DNA of 64,000 nucleotides from Rhizobium sp. 16-449-1b (GCF_017741935.1 NZ_JAGHMH010000004.1:248001-312000), one strand, 5' to 3'. Shown: positions 9,025-17,805, counted from the first letter of the stretch. Translations and numbers: made by a program. The notes: generated by a model not told the origin, from the sequence alone.

Positions 9025-10260
9025 TTACTGGTGCGCCCCATCCCCCCGCGGCCGCACCATCCAAGAATACGCCGCCCCGGCGATGAGCAGCACGCAGGTG
9101 CCCAAAAACACAGCCCGCATGCCGATATGCCCGCCGACGAAGCCGCCGAGGATCGGGCCCGCGACCTGGCCGACATATTGCGAGGAGACCGACCAGCCGA
9201 GAATGCTGCCCGCCGCGCTGTCGGGGACGCTGTGGCGGATGACGGCGGAGATGCAGGGGAGCAGGCCGCCGAGCGCCACGCCCATCAGGAAGCGCAGCAC
9301 GATCAGCTGCCATGACGAGGTGACGAAAGCCTGCGGGATCAAGAGCAGGCCGGCAATGCCGAGCGCGCCTGCAATGACCGGCCAGTGGCCGATCCTGTCT
9401 GCGAGTTTCCCCAGCCGCGAGGCCGAAAGGATGCTGCCGAGTGCGGCCGCCGACATCACGATGCCGGCAATGATGGTCACCCGCGCCGCGTCGTCCACCA
9501 GCTGCGCGACATAGACGGTGATGATCGGCTCGATCGACATGTTGGCGAGCATCAGCAGCATGCCGGTGAAGAGCATGGCGATGACAGGCCGCTTGTCCGG
9601 TATCGAGGCCCAGCCGCCGCTCTGCTTGGCGGCCTTCTTGCGGGCAGGGGACTTCTCCTCCTTGATTAGAAAGAGGGTCGCCAGAAAGGCGAGGAAGATC
9701 ATCGCGCCGGCGGCGAGAAACGTGCCGCGAATGCCGATCAGGGGCGGCAGCACGCCGCCGATCAGCGGCCCGACCAGATTACCCGCCATGATGCCTGAGG
9801 CCAGCGTTCCCAGCGCCCAGGCCGAACGGTCCTTCGGCGTCTGCGTCGCCACCAGCACCATCGAGCCGGAGGAATAGCCGCCCGCGAGCCCAACGAAGAG
9901 CCTCAGCGCCACCAGCTGCCAGACGTTTCCGGCCATGCCCATCAGCGAGATCGCAACGGTCATACCGAGGCTGGCGCGCACCAGCATCAGCTTGCGCCCG
10001 TAGATATCGCCAAGCCGTCCCCAGAGCGGCGCCACGAAGGCGGCGGCGAAGAAGGTGGCGCCATAGGCGATCCCCGACCATTGCACGATCGCGGCATGGT
10101 CGCTGACGCCGAGCTCCTCGACATAGAGCGGCAGGAAAGGAAGGAGCAGCGTCATCGCCACGATGGTCGTGAACGAGCCGACAAGCGAAACGGCCAGATT
10201 GCGTTTCCAATGGATCGAGCCCGGCGCGGCCGCGCCGGCATCCTCTGTCTTGTCACTCAT
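9025..10260 (-). CDS. MFS multidrug efflux transporter (12-helix, MdtG-like)
   Basis: 411 residues from the ATG at 10260; the frame stays open upstream, but that stretch is polar and unlike the family. It has twelve hydrophobic segments, motif A GRLGDIYGRKLML in loop 2-3, and a central cytoplasmic loop rich in Lys/Arg (about residues 195-215). The family exports drugs by proton antiport across the inner membrane. The second half repeats the motif A-like element as GKLADRIGHW. No regulator is adjacent, and the substrate is unknown. Confidence 0.85.
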   Translation of the reverse strand: MSDKTEDAGAAAPGSIHWKRNLAVSLVGSFTTIVAMTLLLPFLPLYVEELGVSDHAAIVQWSGIAYGATFFAAAFVAPLWGRLGDIYGRKLMLVRASLGMTVAISLMGMAGNVWQLVALRLFVGLAGGYSSGSMVLVATQTPKDRSAWALGTLASGIMAGNLVGPLIGGVLPPLIGIRGTFLAAGAMIFLAFLATLFLIKEEKSPARKKAAKQSGGWASIPDKRPVIAMLFTGMLLMLANMSIEPIITVYVAQLVDDAARVTIIAGIVMSAAALGSILSASRLGKLADRIGHWPVIAGALGIAGLLLIPQAFVTSSWQLIVLRFLMGVALGGLLPCISAVIRHSVPDSAAGSILGWSVSSQYVGQVAGPILGGFVGGHIGMRAVFLGTCVLLIAGAAYSWMVRPRGDGAHQ

Positions 10261-10540
10261 GTCAGGGCCTTCTGCATCATCGATCGTCCACATCGCAAGG
10301 GAAAGGCGGCACTGATGTCGATCACAAACCGGTCGAGCCCGGGCGAGGGCCGGGCGGAGCGGGTGAGGAAAGACAGGAGAGCCTCCGTTTCCGGTGGCAC
10401 GCCATCGGTATAGCCCTTCCGCAGATAGCCCATCAAGGACGGATAAGGGGCCATTCCGTTCGCCCGATGTCGGATTTCGCCTCGTGGGGCTGGCCTTTTG
10501 TTTCGGCGGCCGCAGTTTCTGACGGAGGAGGATGGCTGAC

Positions 10541-10888
10541 ATGACGGATGAAACCGACACAAGGCGCGAGAAAACGGTCCGTGCCCTCTACGCCGCCTAT
10601 ATCGACGGCCGCAAGGATATCGTCGCGGCGATGCTGACGGAGGATTTCACCTTCTCCAGCCCACGCGACGACCATATCGACCGCGACGCCTATTTCGCAC
10701 GCTGCTGGCCGACACCGCCGCCATTTACGCGCATGGAGATCGAATATCTCGGCCTGTCAGGCGATGAGGCGGTGGTGCGCTATCGCGCGGTCAAACACGA
10801 TGGCGGAGCGTTCCGCAACATCGAAACGCTCCGCTTCAGAGATGACAGGCTTGCCGCCGTCGAGGTTTATTTCGGCCGTGAGGCCTGA
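10541..10888 (+). CDS. SnoaL/NTF2-like small protein
   Basis: 115 residues. The N-terminal helix ALYAAYIDGRKDIVAAMLTEDFTFSSP and the later strands EYLGLSGDEAVVRYRAV and ETLRFRDDRLAAVEVYFG match the cone-shaped NTF2/SnoaL fold used by many small isomerases and ligand-binding proteins. A GGAGGAGG sits nine bases before the ATG at 10541; the ATG at 10532 is too close to it. It is convergent with the next gene, with a 4-bp gap. No specific function can be given. Confidence 0.75.
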   Translation: MTDETDTRREKTVRALYAAYIDGRKDIVAAMLTEDFTFSSPRDDHIDRDAYFARCWPTPPPFTRMEIEYLGLSGDEAVVRYRAVKHDGGAFRNIETLRFRDDRLAAVEVYFGREA

Positions 10889-10892
10889 GACC

Positions 10893-11396
10893 TCACGCAA
10901 CCACCCGCCGCGCCTGTCCGCGCGAGACGAGGAACGCCTGCGCAAGGCTGCCGGCGGCAAACAGCACCACCCAGATCAGCAAAGCAGTCTGCACCGGCGG
11001 CGAATCCGGGCCGTTGCCGATCGGGTGCGAGGGCGGCAGGCGCGACAGGGTCTCGTTGATCCCGGGCACCCAGAGCAGGAAGTAGGTGAAGGAGAAGCCG
11101 AGGTTCCTGAGATAGGGGATCAGCCGCCCTAAGAAGCTAAGTTTCGGCAACACGAGACAGATGGCGGAGACGACAAGCACGACAATCGCCAGCGCATGGC
11201 CGGGATTGAAGCCGCCGGTGGACGACAGGCCGAAGGCGCTGATGGCTGATAGAGCCAGCGTCGCGAGGTAGACCTTGCCTGCTGTCGTTTCCGGGCGGAT
11301 GGTCCGGTATTTGGCGAAGCTGTAGAGCCCGGCAACGGCAGGGATGATGCTGATGGCGGTGTGGATCTCACCGAGAAGCGAAAGCGGATTGGCCAT
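10893..11396 (-). CDS. Small membrane protein under a TetR-type operator
   Basis: 167 residues with four or five hydrophobic segments (for example around residues 8-25, 42-60, 67-85 and 140-158). I do not recognise a named family. The ATG at 11396 follows AAAGGAAAC. Eighteen bases upstream is a 16-bp site matching the one in front of the neighbouring tetR gene, so this is probably the regulated target. Its job (export, electron transfer or membrane maintenance) is not deducible. Confidence 0.75.
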   Translation of the reverse strand: MANPLSLLGEIHTAISIIPAVAGLYSFAKYRTIRPETTAGKVYLATLALSAISAFGLSSTGGFNPGHALAIVVLVVSAICLVLPKLSFLGRLIPYLRNLGFSFTYFLLWVPGINETLSRLPPSHPIGNGPDSPPVQTALLIWVVLFAAGSLAQAFLVSRGQARRVVA

Positions 11397-11413
11397 GTCT
11401 GTTTCCTTTTGCG

Positions 11414-11429
11414 GACCAACCAGTCGGTC
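11414..11429. promoter_or_regulatory. Probable TetR operator before the membrane protein gene
   Basis: GACCAACCAGTCGGTC. Its complement, GACCGACTGGTTGGTC, matches the site upstream of tetR (12081-12096) at 14 of 16 positions. Placement just before the start of the membrane protein gene suggests repression. Confidence 0.65.
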
Positions 11430-11478
11430 GGCTTGAAGAACGAGGAGAGGGGTAGGAAATGCGCATGCACGTCACGTA

Positions 11479-12069
11479 TCAGGTCGAAGCGATCTCGCGG
11501 GTCAGCCTCTGCAGCGCCGGCGCTGTAATGCTTGCATAAAGTTCCGCATCGCCGCCGGCGACCCGTGCCGCCAGCATGGCGCCGTGCACCGTGGCGACGA
11601 GGATGCGGGCGCTACGCTCCGCATCCTCTGTACTCGTCAGCTCACCCTTTCTCAGCCCCTCGTCGATGAAGCCGGTGAGCCGGGCGGTGAGCTCGTCGAA
11701 ATGCGCCTTCACTTGTTCGGCGACCTCGGCCGGCAGGCTCGGCAGCTCGGCGGCGAGAAGGGCTGCGATGCAAAACGGCGCGTTGTTGTCGCGGATGCAT
11801 TGTTCCCAGAAGCCGACATAGCCGGCAAGCCGCCGGCCGGCGCGCGGCTCACGCGCCGCCATTGCCCCCAACCCATCCTCGGTTGCCTGCCGGTAGCGGG
11901 CGATCACCGCGACCACGAGATCGGCCTTGCCGGGGAAATGATGGTGGATCGTCGCCTTGCCAATGCCCAGCGCCGCGGAGATATCCGCATAGCTGAAGGC
12001 GTTGTAGCCGCGGTTGACGATCAGCGACTGCGCGGTGTCGAGAATGCGTGTGTATGTGTCCGATGCCAT
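11479..12069 (-). CDS. TetR-family transcriptional repressor
   Basis: 196 residues. The N-terminal helix-turn-helix reads RILDTAQSLIVNRGYNAFSYADISAALGIGKATIHHHFPGKADL (about residues 7-50), a standard TetR domain; the rest is a ligand-binding helical domain with several Cys/Ala-rich helices. It probably represses itself and the adjacent membrane protein gene, since both have the same palindromic operator. The ATG at 12069 was chosen because the HTH begins at the usual distance; an earlier in-frame start would include the operator itself. Confidence 0.88.
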   Translation of the reverse strand: MASDTYTRILDTAQSLIVNRGYNAFSYADISAALGIGKATIHHHFPGKADLVVAVIARYRQATEDGLGAMAAREPRAGRRLAGYVGFWEQCIRDNNAPFCIAALLAAELPSLPAEVAEQVKAHFDELTARLTGFIDEGLRKGELTSTEDAERSARILVATVHGAMLAARVAGGDAELYASITAPALQRLTREIAST

Positions 12070-12080
12070 GAATGGGAGTC

Positions 12081-12096
12081 TACCGACTAGTTGGTC
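12081..12096. promoter_or_regulatory. Probable TetR autoregulatory operator
   Basis: TACCGACTAGTTGGTC, with the near-palindromic core ACCGACTAGTTGGT, 12 bp before the tetR start. It pairs with the site at 11414-11429. Confidence 0.65.
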
Positions 12097-12206
12097 TGTC
12101 GTCAACGGGGCGCACGGAAACGTGACTGGCGAGCTGAAACTGGCATTGCCGGCAACGCGGAGCAGGGCACCCGCACGCCGTTAAGGTCCGCTCCCACGCG
12201 CGGACG

Positions 12207-12656
12207 TCAACCCTCGTAGAGCTTCGATTTCTTCGACCATTTGCGCCAGGGGTGCAGCTCGTAGTGCGGCATGTCCCAGCCGTCGCTAAAGTTGCCGTCC
12301 ATGTTCCAGTCGATACCCGGGCGCAACAGGAGCGTCTTGCCGTCGAGGCCTTTCAGCCCAAGCTTTTGCGGCAGCGGCATGATCACTCCGTAGAGCCTGA
12401 TGAAAGCCTCCTTGTCGTTCCAGTCATAGGGCGCGGGAAATAGATCAAAGGCTATGGCCGGCACGTAGTTATGGGCCGAATCGCCAAAATGCACCTTCGC
12501 AAAACCGCCATTGAACGCCCGCTCCTGCGCATCGCGCCCGCGCGTCGAATCGAGCACCTTGAAATCGATCTCGCGGATCGCCGCCTGGGCGATGGCCTGC
12601 AGATGCGGATGGCATTTCGCAAGGGCGGCAAGCGATGCGCTGCTGAAATGAAACAT
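12207..12656 (-). CDS. M15-family peptidase (VanY/endolysin-like)
   Basis: 149 residues. The zinc-binding pattern of M15 D-Ala-D-Ala or L-Ala-D-Glu peptidases is visible: His62 and Asp71 in SAHNYVPAIAFDL and His131 in MPHYELHPW. The protein is compact, without signal peptide or cell-wall-binding domain, as in phage-type endolysins and domesticated relatives. The start at 12656 follows GGGAGGATGTC. No holin or other phage gene is near, so it is probably a chromosomal murein peptidase or a remnant of an old prophage. Confidence 0.82.
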   Translation of the reverse strand: MFHFSSASLAALAKCHPHLQAIAQAAIREIDFKVLDSTRGRDAQERAFNGGFAKVHFGDSAHNYVPAIAFDLFPAPYDWNDKEAFIRLYGVIMPLPQKLGLKGLDGKTLLLRPGIDWNMDGNFSDGWDMPHYELHPWRKWSKKSKLYEG

Positions 12657-12792
12657 GACATCCTCCCATGCCGCGCCATCTATGGGCCGGCGTGGGAAGG
12701 CTATCGAAATTCAGGTTGCGCGTACACAAATCGAATGCAATCCTTGATTGCGCATAGGGCGGCTGTGTGGCTGAAGACAGGGGGGCGCCGCC

Positions 12793-13152
12793 TCATTCGT
12801 CCGGCAAGATCCCCATCCGCTCGGTCTCGAGTTCCGTGCCGAGTTCCACCGCCTTGGTCTTCTTGTCGTAGATGCAGAAATAGCTGACGAAGCCGTTGGC
12901 GCCCTTCGGCTTGCCGGTCACCAGCGCCATGCCGAAATTCTCGCTGCCGAAGGGATCGACCACGGCATGCGGCAGTTCGATCTGCGCGCGCGCCGCCATC
13001 TCGCATTTTCCCTGCACCTCGGCGGCGAAATCCTGCCAGGCGTCGCCCGAGGAGGCCAAGGCGGTGCCGGCCGCGATCTGAAAAGCCGCGATGAAGACGG
13101 CCGCAAAGCCGATCGGGTGGAGCATAGAGTGCCCTGTAACGCCAAGCCTCAT
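12793..13152 (-). CDS. Small secreted protein of unknown function
   Basis: 119 residues from the ATG at 13152 (GAGGG upstream); an ATG nine codons later is also possible. The N-terminus has a hydrophobic segment (IGFAAVFIAAFQIAAGTALA) ending in an Ala-x-Ala cleavage site, so the mature part is periplasmic. Two cysteines (GKCEMAAR and SYFCIYDKK) could form a disulfide. No family recognised. Confidence 0.65.
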   Translation of the reverse strand: MRLGVTGHSMLHPIGFAAVFIAAFQIAAGTALASSGDAWQDFAAEVQGKCEMAARAQIELPHAVVDPFGSENFGMALVTGKPKGANGFVSYFCIYDKKTKAVELGTELETERMGILPDE

Positions 13153-13379
13153 ACTGAGCCCTCGCACATTTTTGGCCCTCGCGCCCACGCTTGGAAGGCC
13201 ATGCCATAAAGCACTGTCATCATGATTGATTTGCGCCTTGCATGCCAAGCCCTTAGCGCGGTTAAATTTTCTTCCGCAGCGGTCTTTTTTGACATTTCGC
13301 TGGTTGCCTCACCAAGCTTGCGCTCCTATGTTCCCGCACACCTGCCGATTACGCAAACTATTGCCAAAAGGAGACGACC

Positions 13380-13982
13380 ATGGCTTTTGAATTGCCTGAA
13401 CTTCCCTACGACTACGAAGCGCTGCAGCCTTTCATGTCGAAGGAAACCCTGGAGTTCCACCACGACAAGCACCACAAGGCTTATGTCGACAACGGCAACA
13501 AGCTTGCGGCGGAAGCCGGTCTCGCCGACCTCTCGCTCGAAGACGTCGTCAAGAAGTCCTTCGGCACCAATGCCGGCCTCTTCAACAACGCTGCCCAGCA
13601 CTACAACCACGTCCATTTCTGGAAGTGGATGAAGAAGGGCGGCGGCGGCAACAAGCTGCCTTCCAAGCTCGAAGCGGCCATCAATTCCGATCTCGGCGGC
13701 TATGACAAGTTCAAGGCCGATTTCGTCGCTGCCGGCACCACCCAGTTCGGCTCCGGCTGGGCCTGGGTTTCCGTCAAGAACGGCAAGCTCGAAATCTCCA
13801 AGACCCCGAACGGCGAAAACCCGCTCGTCCACGGCGCCACCCCGATCCTCGGCGTCGACGTCTGGGAACACTCCTACTACATCGACTACCGCAACGCCCG
13901 TCCGAAGTACCTCGAAGCCTTCGTCGACAGCCTGATCAACTGGGACTACGTCCTGGAACGCTACGAAGCCGCAACCAAGTAA
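13380..13982 (+). CDS. sodB: Fe/Mn superoxide dismutase
   Basis: 200 residues, complete. Metal ligands are visible: His27 in LEFHHDKHH, a second His in NNAAQHYNHVHFW, and Asp and His in the signature DVWEHSYYIDY. The enzyme dismutates superoxide to peroxide and oxygen in the cytosol. The length and single-gene setting are usual for rhizobial SodB. An AAAAGGAGACGACC precedes the ATG. A strong intrinsic terminator follows. Confidence 0.97.
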   Translation: MAFELPELPYDYEALQPFMSKETLEFHHDKHHKAYVDNGNKLAAEAGLADLSLEDVVKKSFGTNAGLFNNAAQHYNHVHFWKWMKKGGGGNKLPSKLEAAINSDLGGYDKFKADFVAAGTTQFGSGWAWVSVKNGKLEISKTPNGENPLVHGATPILGVDVWEHSYYIDYRNARPKYLEAFVDSLINWDYVLERYEAATK

Positions 13983-14007
13983 GCCGGTTTTGAGAGAGTA
14001 ACGAGAG

Positions 14008-14039
14008 CACCCGGTGGAAACGCCGGGTGTTTTTGTTTT
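14008..14039 (+). terminator. Intrinsic terminator of sodB
   Basis: CACCCGG and CCGGGTG pair around an 8-nt loop, followed by TTTTTGTTTT, 25 bp after the sodB stop codon. Confidence 0.9.
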
Positions 14040-14078
14040 GTGGGGTAAGGGAGTGTGTCGCGGGCGTTGCGCCCGGAG

Positions 14079-14210
14079 CCCCCTCATCCGACCCTTCGGG
14101 CCACCTTCTCCCCGTTGGGGCGAAGGGGAGGTCAGTGCGAGCGGCCCACCCCGAGTCTCTTCTCCCCAGCGGGGAGAAGGTGCCGGCAGGCGGATGAGGG
14201 GGGCTCCGGG
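14079..14210. repeat. RIME-like palindromic repeat, family B, copy 2
   Basis: Outer arms GAGCCCCCTCATCC and GGATGAGGGGGGCTC, with inner CACCTTCTCCCC and GGGGAGAAGGTG arms. It fills the gap between the sodB terminator and the metallophosphoesterase gene. Confidence 0.85.
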
Positions 14211-14305
14211 CACCCAGCATCCGACAACGGACCACTTGCGCATTCCCCCTCCGCGTTGATGATAGCTGTCACATCCCTGTCACCCACCCCACCTAATCCG
14301 GCACC

Positions 14306-15154
14306 ATGACCCAACCTCTCCCTTTGTTCCGCTTCGGCATCGTCGCCGACCCGCAATATGCCGCCCGCGAGCCGCATGCCGGCATGGACCGCTATTACGA
14401 AAACAGCCCGGCCAAGCTGAAAGCCGCAATCGAGGTCTTCAACGCCGAGGATCTGAGCTTCGTCATCACGCTGGGCGACATCATCGACCGCGATTTCAAA
14501 AGCTTCGACACCATCTTGCCCGTCTACGACGCCCTGAAGCACGACAATCTCTTCCTGCTCGGCAACCACGACTTCGCCGTAGCACCCGAGCACCTGGAAG
14601 ACGTCTCATCCCGCCTCGGCATGCCTGCGCCCTATTACAGCCTCGCCAATCACGGCTGGCGCTTCATCATGCTCGATGGCAACGAAGTCAGCACCTTCGC
14701 CCCGCCGGAGGGCCACCCCTACCGCGAGATCGCCGCCGAAAAACTCGCCGAACTCCGCGCCGCCGGCGCCATCAATGCCGAGCCCTGGAACGCCATGATC
14801 AGCGATCGCCAGTTCGACTGGCTGAAAGCCGAGATCGAAGACGCCGCCGAGCGCGGCGAACGCGTCATCGTCATGAACCACTACCCGGTCTATCCGCCCA
14901 ACCAGCACGACTGCTGGGACCGCGAACGCATGATCGAGCTGCTGACCGCAAGCCCCAACGTCATGGCCTATTTCAACGGCCACAACCACGTCGGCAATTA
15001 CGGCGCGGTCGACGGCTGCCACTTCGTCAACTTCAAGGGCATGGTCGACACCGAGACCGAAAACACCTTCGCCATCGTCGACGTATACGCCGACCGCATC
15101 GAGATCCGCGGCTTCGGCCGCGAGGAGAGCAGGGTGCTGGCGCTGAGGACTTAA
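14306..15154 (+). CDS. Metallophosphoesterase (ADP-ribose/CDP-alcohol diphosphatase-like)
   Basis: 282 residues. The binuclear-metal motifs are in order: GIVADPQYA (D-x-Q/H, about residues 11-19), LGDIIDRD (GD motif), LGNHDFA (GNHD), MNHYPVY (H) and FNGHNHVGNYG (GHxH). The D-P-Q-Y variant and overall length resemble the Mn-dependent ADP-ribose/CDP-alcohol diphosphatases (ADPRM), so it may hydrolyse a nucleotide diphosphate compound. This assignment rests on motif style only. It ends 23 bp from the convergent AraC gene. Confidence 0.82.
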   Translation: MTQPLPLFRFGIVADPQYAAREPHAGMDRYYENSPAKLKAAIEVFNAEDLSFVITLGDIIDRDFKSFDTILPVYDALKHDNLFLLGNHDFAVAPEHLEDVSSRLGMPAPYYSLANHGWRFIMLDGNEVSTFAPPEGHPYREIAAEKLAELRAAGAINAEPWNAMISDRQFDWLKAEIEDAAERGERVIVMNHYPVYPPNQHDCWDRERMIELLTASPNVMAYFNGHNHVGNYGAVDGCHFVNFKGMVDTETENTFAIVDVYADRIEIRGFGREESRVLALRT

Positions 15155-15177
15155 GCCCAATCGATCTCAAGTAGCCC

Positions 15178-16092
15178 TCAAGCCGCCGCCGTCTCCATCG
15201 GCGACGCCCTCATCTCGCTCACATCCCGCTTCGGCGGCGTGCCGAACATGCGGGTGTATTCGCGGCTGAACTGCGAGGCGCTTTCATAGCCCACCTGGTA
15301 GGCGGCGCTTGCCACGTTGGCGCCGTCGGTGACCATCAGGCGGCGGGCCTCGAGCAGGCGCATGTGCTTTTGATATTGCAGCGGCGTCATCGAGGTCAGC
15401 GTCTTGAAATGCTGGTGGAAGGAGGACGGGCTCATGCGCGCCACCGCCGCCAGTTCCTCGATCCTCACGGGTTCGGCGAAATTGTCGCGCAGCCGGTAGA
15501 TCGCGTCGCTCATTCGACGCGCATGGCTGCCAGGAAGCGCCAGCTTGCAGATCTCGCGGCCGTTCGGCCCGGTCAGCAGCCAGTAGCAGATTTCCCGCAT
15601 GATCGAGCGCGCCAGCACGGGGATGGCCTTCGGCGTCTCCATGAGGTTGAGCAGCCGGCGCACGCAATCCTGCAGCGCTTCGTCGAAATTCTGCACGAAG
15701 ACGCAGGCGATGCCGTCGCCGGATGGCTTGGGCGGGTTTTCGAGGTCATCCATCACCTCGCGCATCAGGGCCGGATCGAAATCGATGTTGAGGCCGAGAT
15801 AGGGCCGCTCAGGGCTCGCATCGACGATCTGGCCGGAGGCGGGGAGCTCGACGGTGACGATGAGCAGCTGGTTCTCGCCGTAATCGAGCACCCGGTCGCC
15901 GCTCAAGATCCGCTTGGCGCCCTGCAGCACCACGCAGATGGTCGGCCGGTAGATGCGGTGATGCGGTATCACCGGCTGGCTGACGCGCGAGATCGCCAGC
16001 CCCGGCACGGGCACGGGCATGGCAAACGACCCGTCGCCGCCGCCCACTTGGTCGATATAGCGCGACACCATGTCCTTCAGCGCTTCCGCCAT
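15178..16092 (-). CDS. AraC-family transcriptional regulator with AraC_N cupin
   Basis: 304 residues. The N-terminal half is an AraC_N-type sensor (HHRIYRPTICVVLQGAKRIL and the LGLNIDFDPALM region); the C-terminal 100 residues hold two helix-turn-helices (IEELAAVARMSPSSFHQHFKTL and VASAAYQVGYESASQFSREYTRMFG). I choose the ATG at 16092 because GGAGAG precedes it; ATG 16104 is also in frame. It is divergent from an SDR gene, its likely target, and a perfect palindrome lies between them. Confidence 0.9.
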   Translation of the reverse strand: MAEALKDMVSRYIDQVGGGDGSFAMPVPVPGLAISRVSQPVIPHHRIYRPTICVVLQGAKRILSGDRVLDYGENQLLIVTVELPASGQIVDASPERPYLGLNIDFDPALMREVMDDLENPPKPSGDGIACVFVQNFDEALQDCVRRLLNLMETPKAIPVLARSIMREICYWLLTGPNGREICKLALPGSHARRMSDAIYRLRDNFAEPVRIEELAAVARMSPSSFHQHFKTLTSMTPLQYQKHMRLLEARRLMVTDGANVASAAYQVGYESASQFSREYTRMFGTPPKRDVSEMRASPMETAAA

Positions 16093-16117
16093 GCTGCTCT
16101 CCATCAAAACCACTGGG

Positions 16118-16134
16118 AGTGATCTTAGATCACT
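16118..16134. promoter_or_regulatory. Perfect palindrome between araC-type and SDR genes
   Basis: AGTGATCTTAGATCACT, an 8-bp inverted repeat around one base. It is framed by a CACTGG direct repeat at 16111-16116 and 16131-16136, 20 bp apart, a spacing common for AraC half-sites. It is the likely regulator-binding site. Confidence 0.55.
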
Positions 16135-16252
16135 GGCCTCAGGCCGCAAGCCGTTTGGAGGAATAGGCAAGAAATTCGAGAGTTCCGGCATTCAGCATAG
16201 AGGGTGTGCAGGCGTAGCATCAGCCCATCGAATGAGCCCCAAGGAGCCTGTC

Positions 16253-17032
16253 ATGTCGAGTGAAAACCAAGCAAATTCAAAGAACAAGATCGCCATCGTC
16301 ACCGGCGGTGGTCGTGGCCTCGGCCGCAACACGGTGGTCAGCCTCGCCAGGCGCGGCGTCAATGTCATCCTGACCTACAACACGAATAAGGCAGAAGCCG
16401 AAAGCGCCGTCGCCGAGATCGAGGCCGCAGGCGCCAAGGCCGTCGCCCTCCAGCTCGACACCGGCAATGCTGGTTCGTTCGACGCTTTCGTCGCAAGCGT
16501 CCGCCAGGCCCTGGAGGCCTTCGGAGCCAAGGATTTCGACTATCTCGTCAACAATGCCGGCACCAGCTACCACGCCTCGATCGCCGAGACGACCGAGGAA
16601 GCCTTCGACGGCCTCGTCAACGTCCACCTGAAGGGCGTCTTCTTCCTGACCCAGAAGCTCTTGCCGCTGATGGCCGATGGCGGCCGCATCATCAACATCT
16701 CGAGCGGCCTTGCCCGCTTCAGCGTTCCCGGCAGCTCTGCTTATGCCGCCATGAAGGGCGCGATCGAGGTCTTCACCCGCTACCTCGCCAAGGAACTCGG
16801 CGCCCGCGGCATCACCGCCAACACCGTTGCGCCAGGTGCTGTCATGACCGATTTCAGCGGCGGCATCGTCCGCGACAATCCCGTGGTCAACAAGATGGTC
16901 TCCGACATGACGGCCCTCGGCCGCCCCGGCGTCGCCGATGATATCGGCCCGATGATCGCCTCGCTGCTGTCTGATGACAATCGTTGGGTCAACGGCCAGC
17001 GCATCGAAGTCTCCGGCGGCGCCGCCCTCTGA
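16253..17032 (+). CDS. Short-chain dehydrogenase/reductase
   Basis: 259 residues from the ATG at 16253 after AAGGAGCC; the frame extends upstream without similarity. Classical SDR motifs are present: cofactor loop TGGGRGLG near residues 17-24, NNAG at about 102-105, the catalytic Ser (ISSGLARF) and the Tyr-x-x-x-Lys pair in SAYAAMKGA. An NADP(H) preference is plausible because the first loop ends in the basic ARRG region. Physiological substrate unknown. Probably controlled by the divergent AraC regulator. Confidence 0.9.
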   Translation: MSSENQANSKNKIAIVTGGGRGLGRNTVVSLARRGVNVILTYNTNKAEAESAVAEIEAAGAKAVALQLDTGNAGSFDAFVASVRQALEAFGAKDFDYLVNNAGTSYHASIAETTEEAFDGLVNVHLKGVFFLTQKLLPLMADGGRIINISSGLARFSVPGSSAYAAMKGAIEVFTRYLAKELGARGITANTVAPGAVMTDFSGGIVRDNPVVNKMVSDMTALGRPGVADDIGPMIASLLSDDNRWVNGQRIEVSGGAAL

Positions 17033-17045
17033 GGATGAGAAACGG

Positions 17046-17075
17046 CCGTCCCCGCGAGCCCACTCGCGGGGACGG
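17046..17075. terminator. Bidirectional hairpin between convergent genes
   Basis: A perfect 13-bp stem (CCGTCCCCGCGAG / CTCGCGGGGACGG) with loop CCCA, 13 bp after the SDR stop and 2 bp from the stop of the opposing WYL regulator gene. It lacks a clear U-tract in either direction. Confidence 0.65.
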
Positions 17076-17077
17076 TG

Positions 17078-17782
17078 TCAGATCGCCGAAACGGCGGCCG
17101 GCGTCTGTGTCCACCCCGAGGTCCAGAGCGTCCGCAAGCCGTCGCCTTCGCCCTTGAAGAAGCCCTCTGCCTCCACGCAGCGCTCCACCCGGTCGCTGCG
17201 GAAATTGCGGATCGCCTCGCGCAGCTCGCACCATGCAACGATGTTCGAGCTCTGCGAGTAATAAATGAGTGCGATCGGCCGGATCGTCCGCTGGCTGCCT
17301 CGGCCGAGCTCGTCGCGATAATCGAGCGTCAGCTTCCGCTCGTCGCGAATGGCGCCGCGCACCAGCGAGAGGTCCAGCCCCTCCGGCGAGGGCGCGATCG
17401 TGCCCCAGGCGTAGAGCGCCTTTCCCTCCATCGCCTCTCGAAGCGGTGCCGGCACGGCGCCTGAAATCTTCTGGTTCACTCTCTTGGCCGCCTGCTTCAG
17501 CGCCGCGTCGCCGGTGCGTTCCACCAGCGCCAGCGAGAGCACGATCGCCTCCATTTCCTCGATCGTAAACATCAGCGGCGGCAGGTCGAAGCCGGGCCTC
17601 AGGATATAGCCGATGCCGCGCCCGCCCTCGATCGGCACGCGCATCGCCTGCAGCGCCGCGATGTCGCGATAAATCGAGCGAACCGTCACTTCCAGCGCCT
17701 CGGCCATGACGGCGGCCGTCACTGGCCGCTTCGCCAGCCGCAGCAGCTGGATGATCTCGAACAACCGGGACGCCTTGCGCAT
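17078..17782 (-). CDS. YafY-type regulator: HTH plus WYL domain
   Basis: 234 residues. The N-terminal winged helix-turn-helix (RLFEIIQLLRLAKRPVTAAVMAEALEVTVRSIYRDI) is followed by a WYL sensor domain with RTIRPIALIYYSQSSNIVAWCELREAIRNFRSDRVE at about 180-215. Such proteins are one-component regulators that bind nucleic acid or small ligands through the WYL part. The ATG at 17782 gives the standard HTH start. It is divergent from a LysE-type exporter gene and has a palindrome in front. Confidence 0.88.
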   Translation of the reverse strand: MRKASRLFEIIQLLRLAKRPVTAAVMAEALEVTVRSIYRDIAALQAMRVPIEGGRGIGYILRPGFDLPPLMFTIEEMEAIVLSLALVERTGDAALKQAAKRVNQKISGAVPAPLREAMEGKALYAWGTIAPSPEGLDLSLVRGAIRDERKLTLDYRDELGRGSQRTIRPIALIYYSQSSNIVAWCELREAIRNFRSDRVERCVEAEGFFKGEGDGLRTLWTSGWTQTPAAVSAI

Positions 17783-17805
17783 ATCCTCTCCTCCGCCAAA
17801 CGCTC

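Noticed and set aside
12207..12656. Prophage remnant
   Set aside because: An M15 endolysin-like gene is present, but no holin, terminase, integrase or att site is visible nearby.
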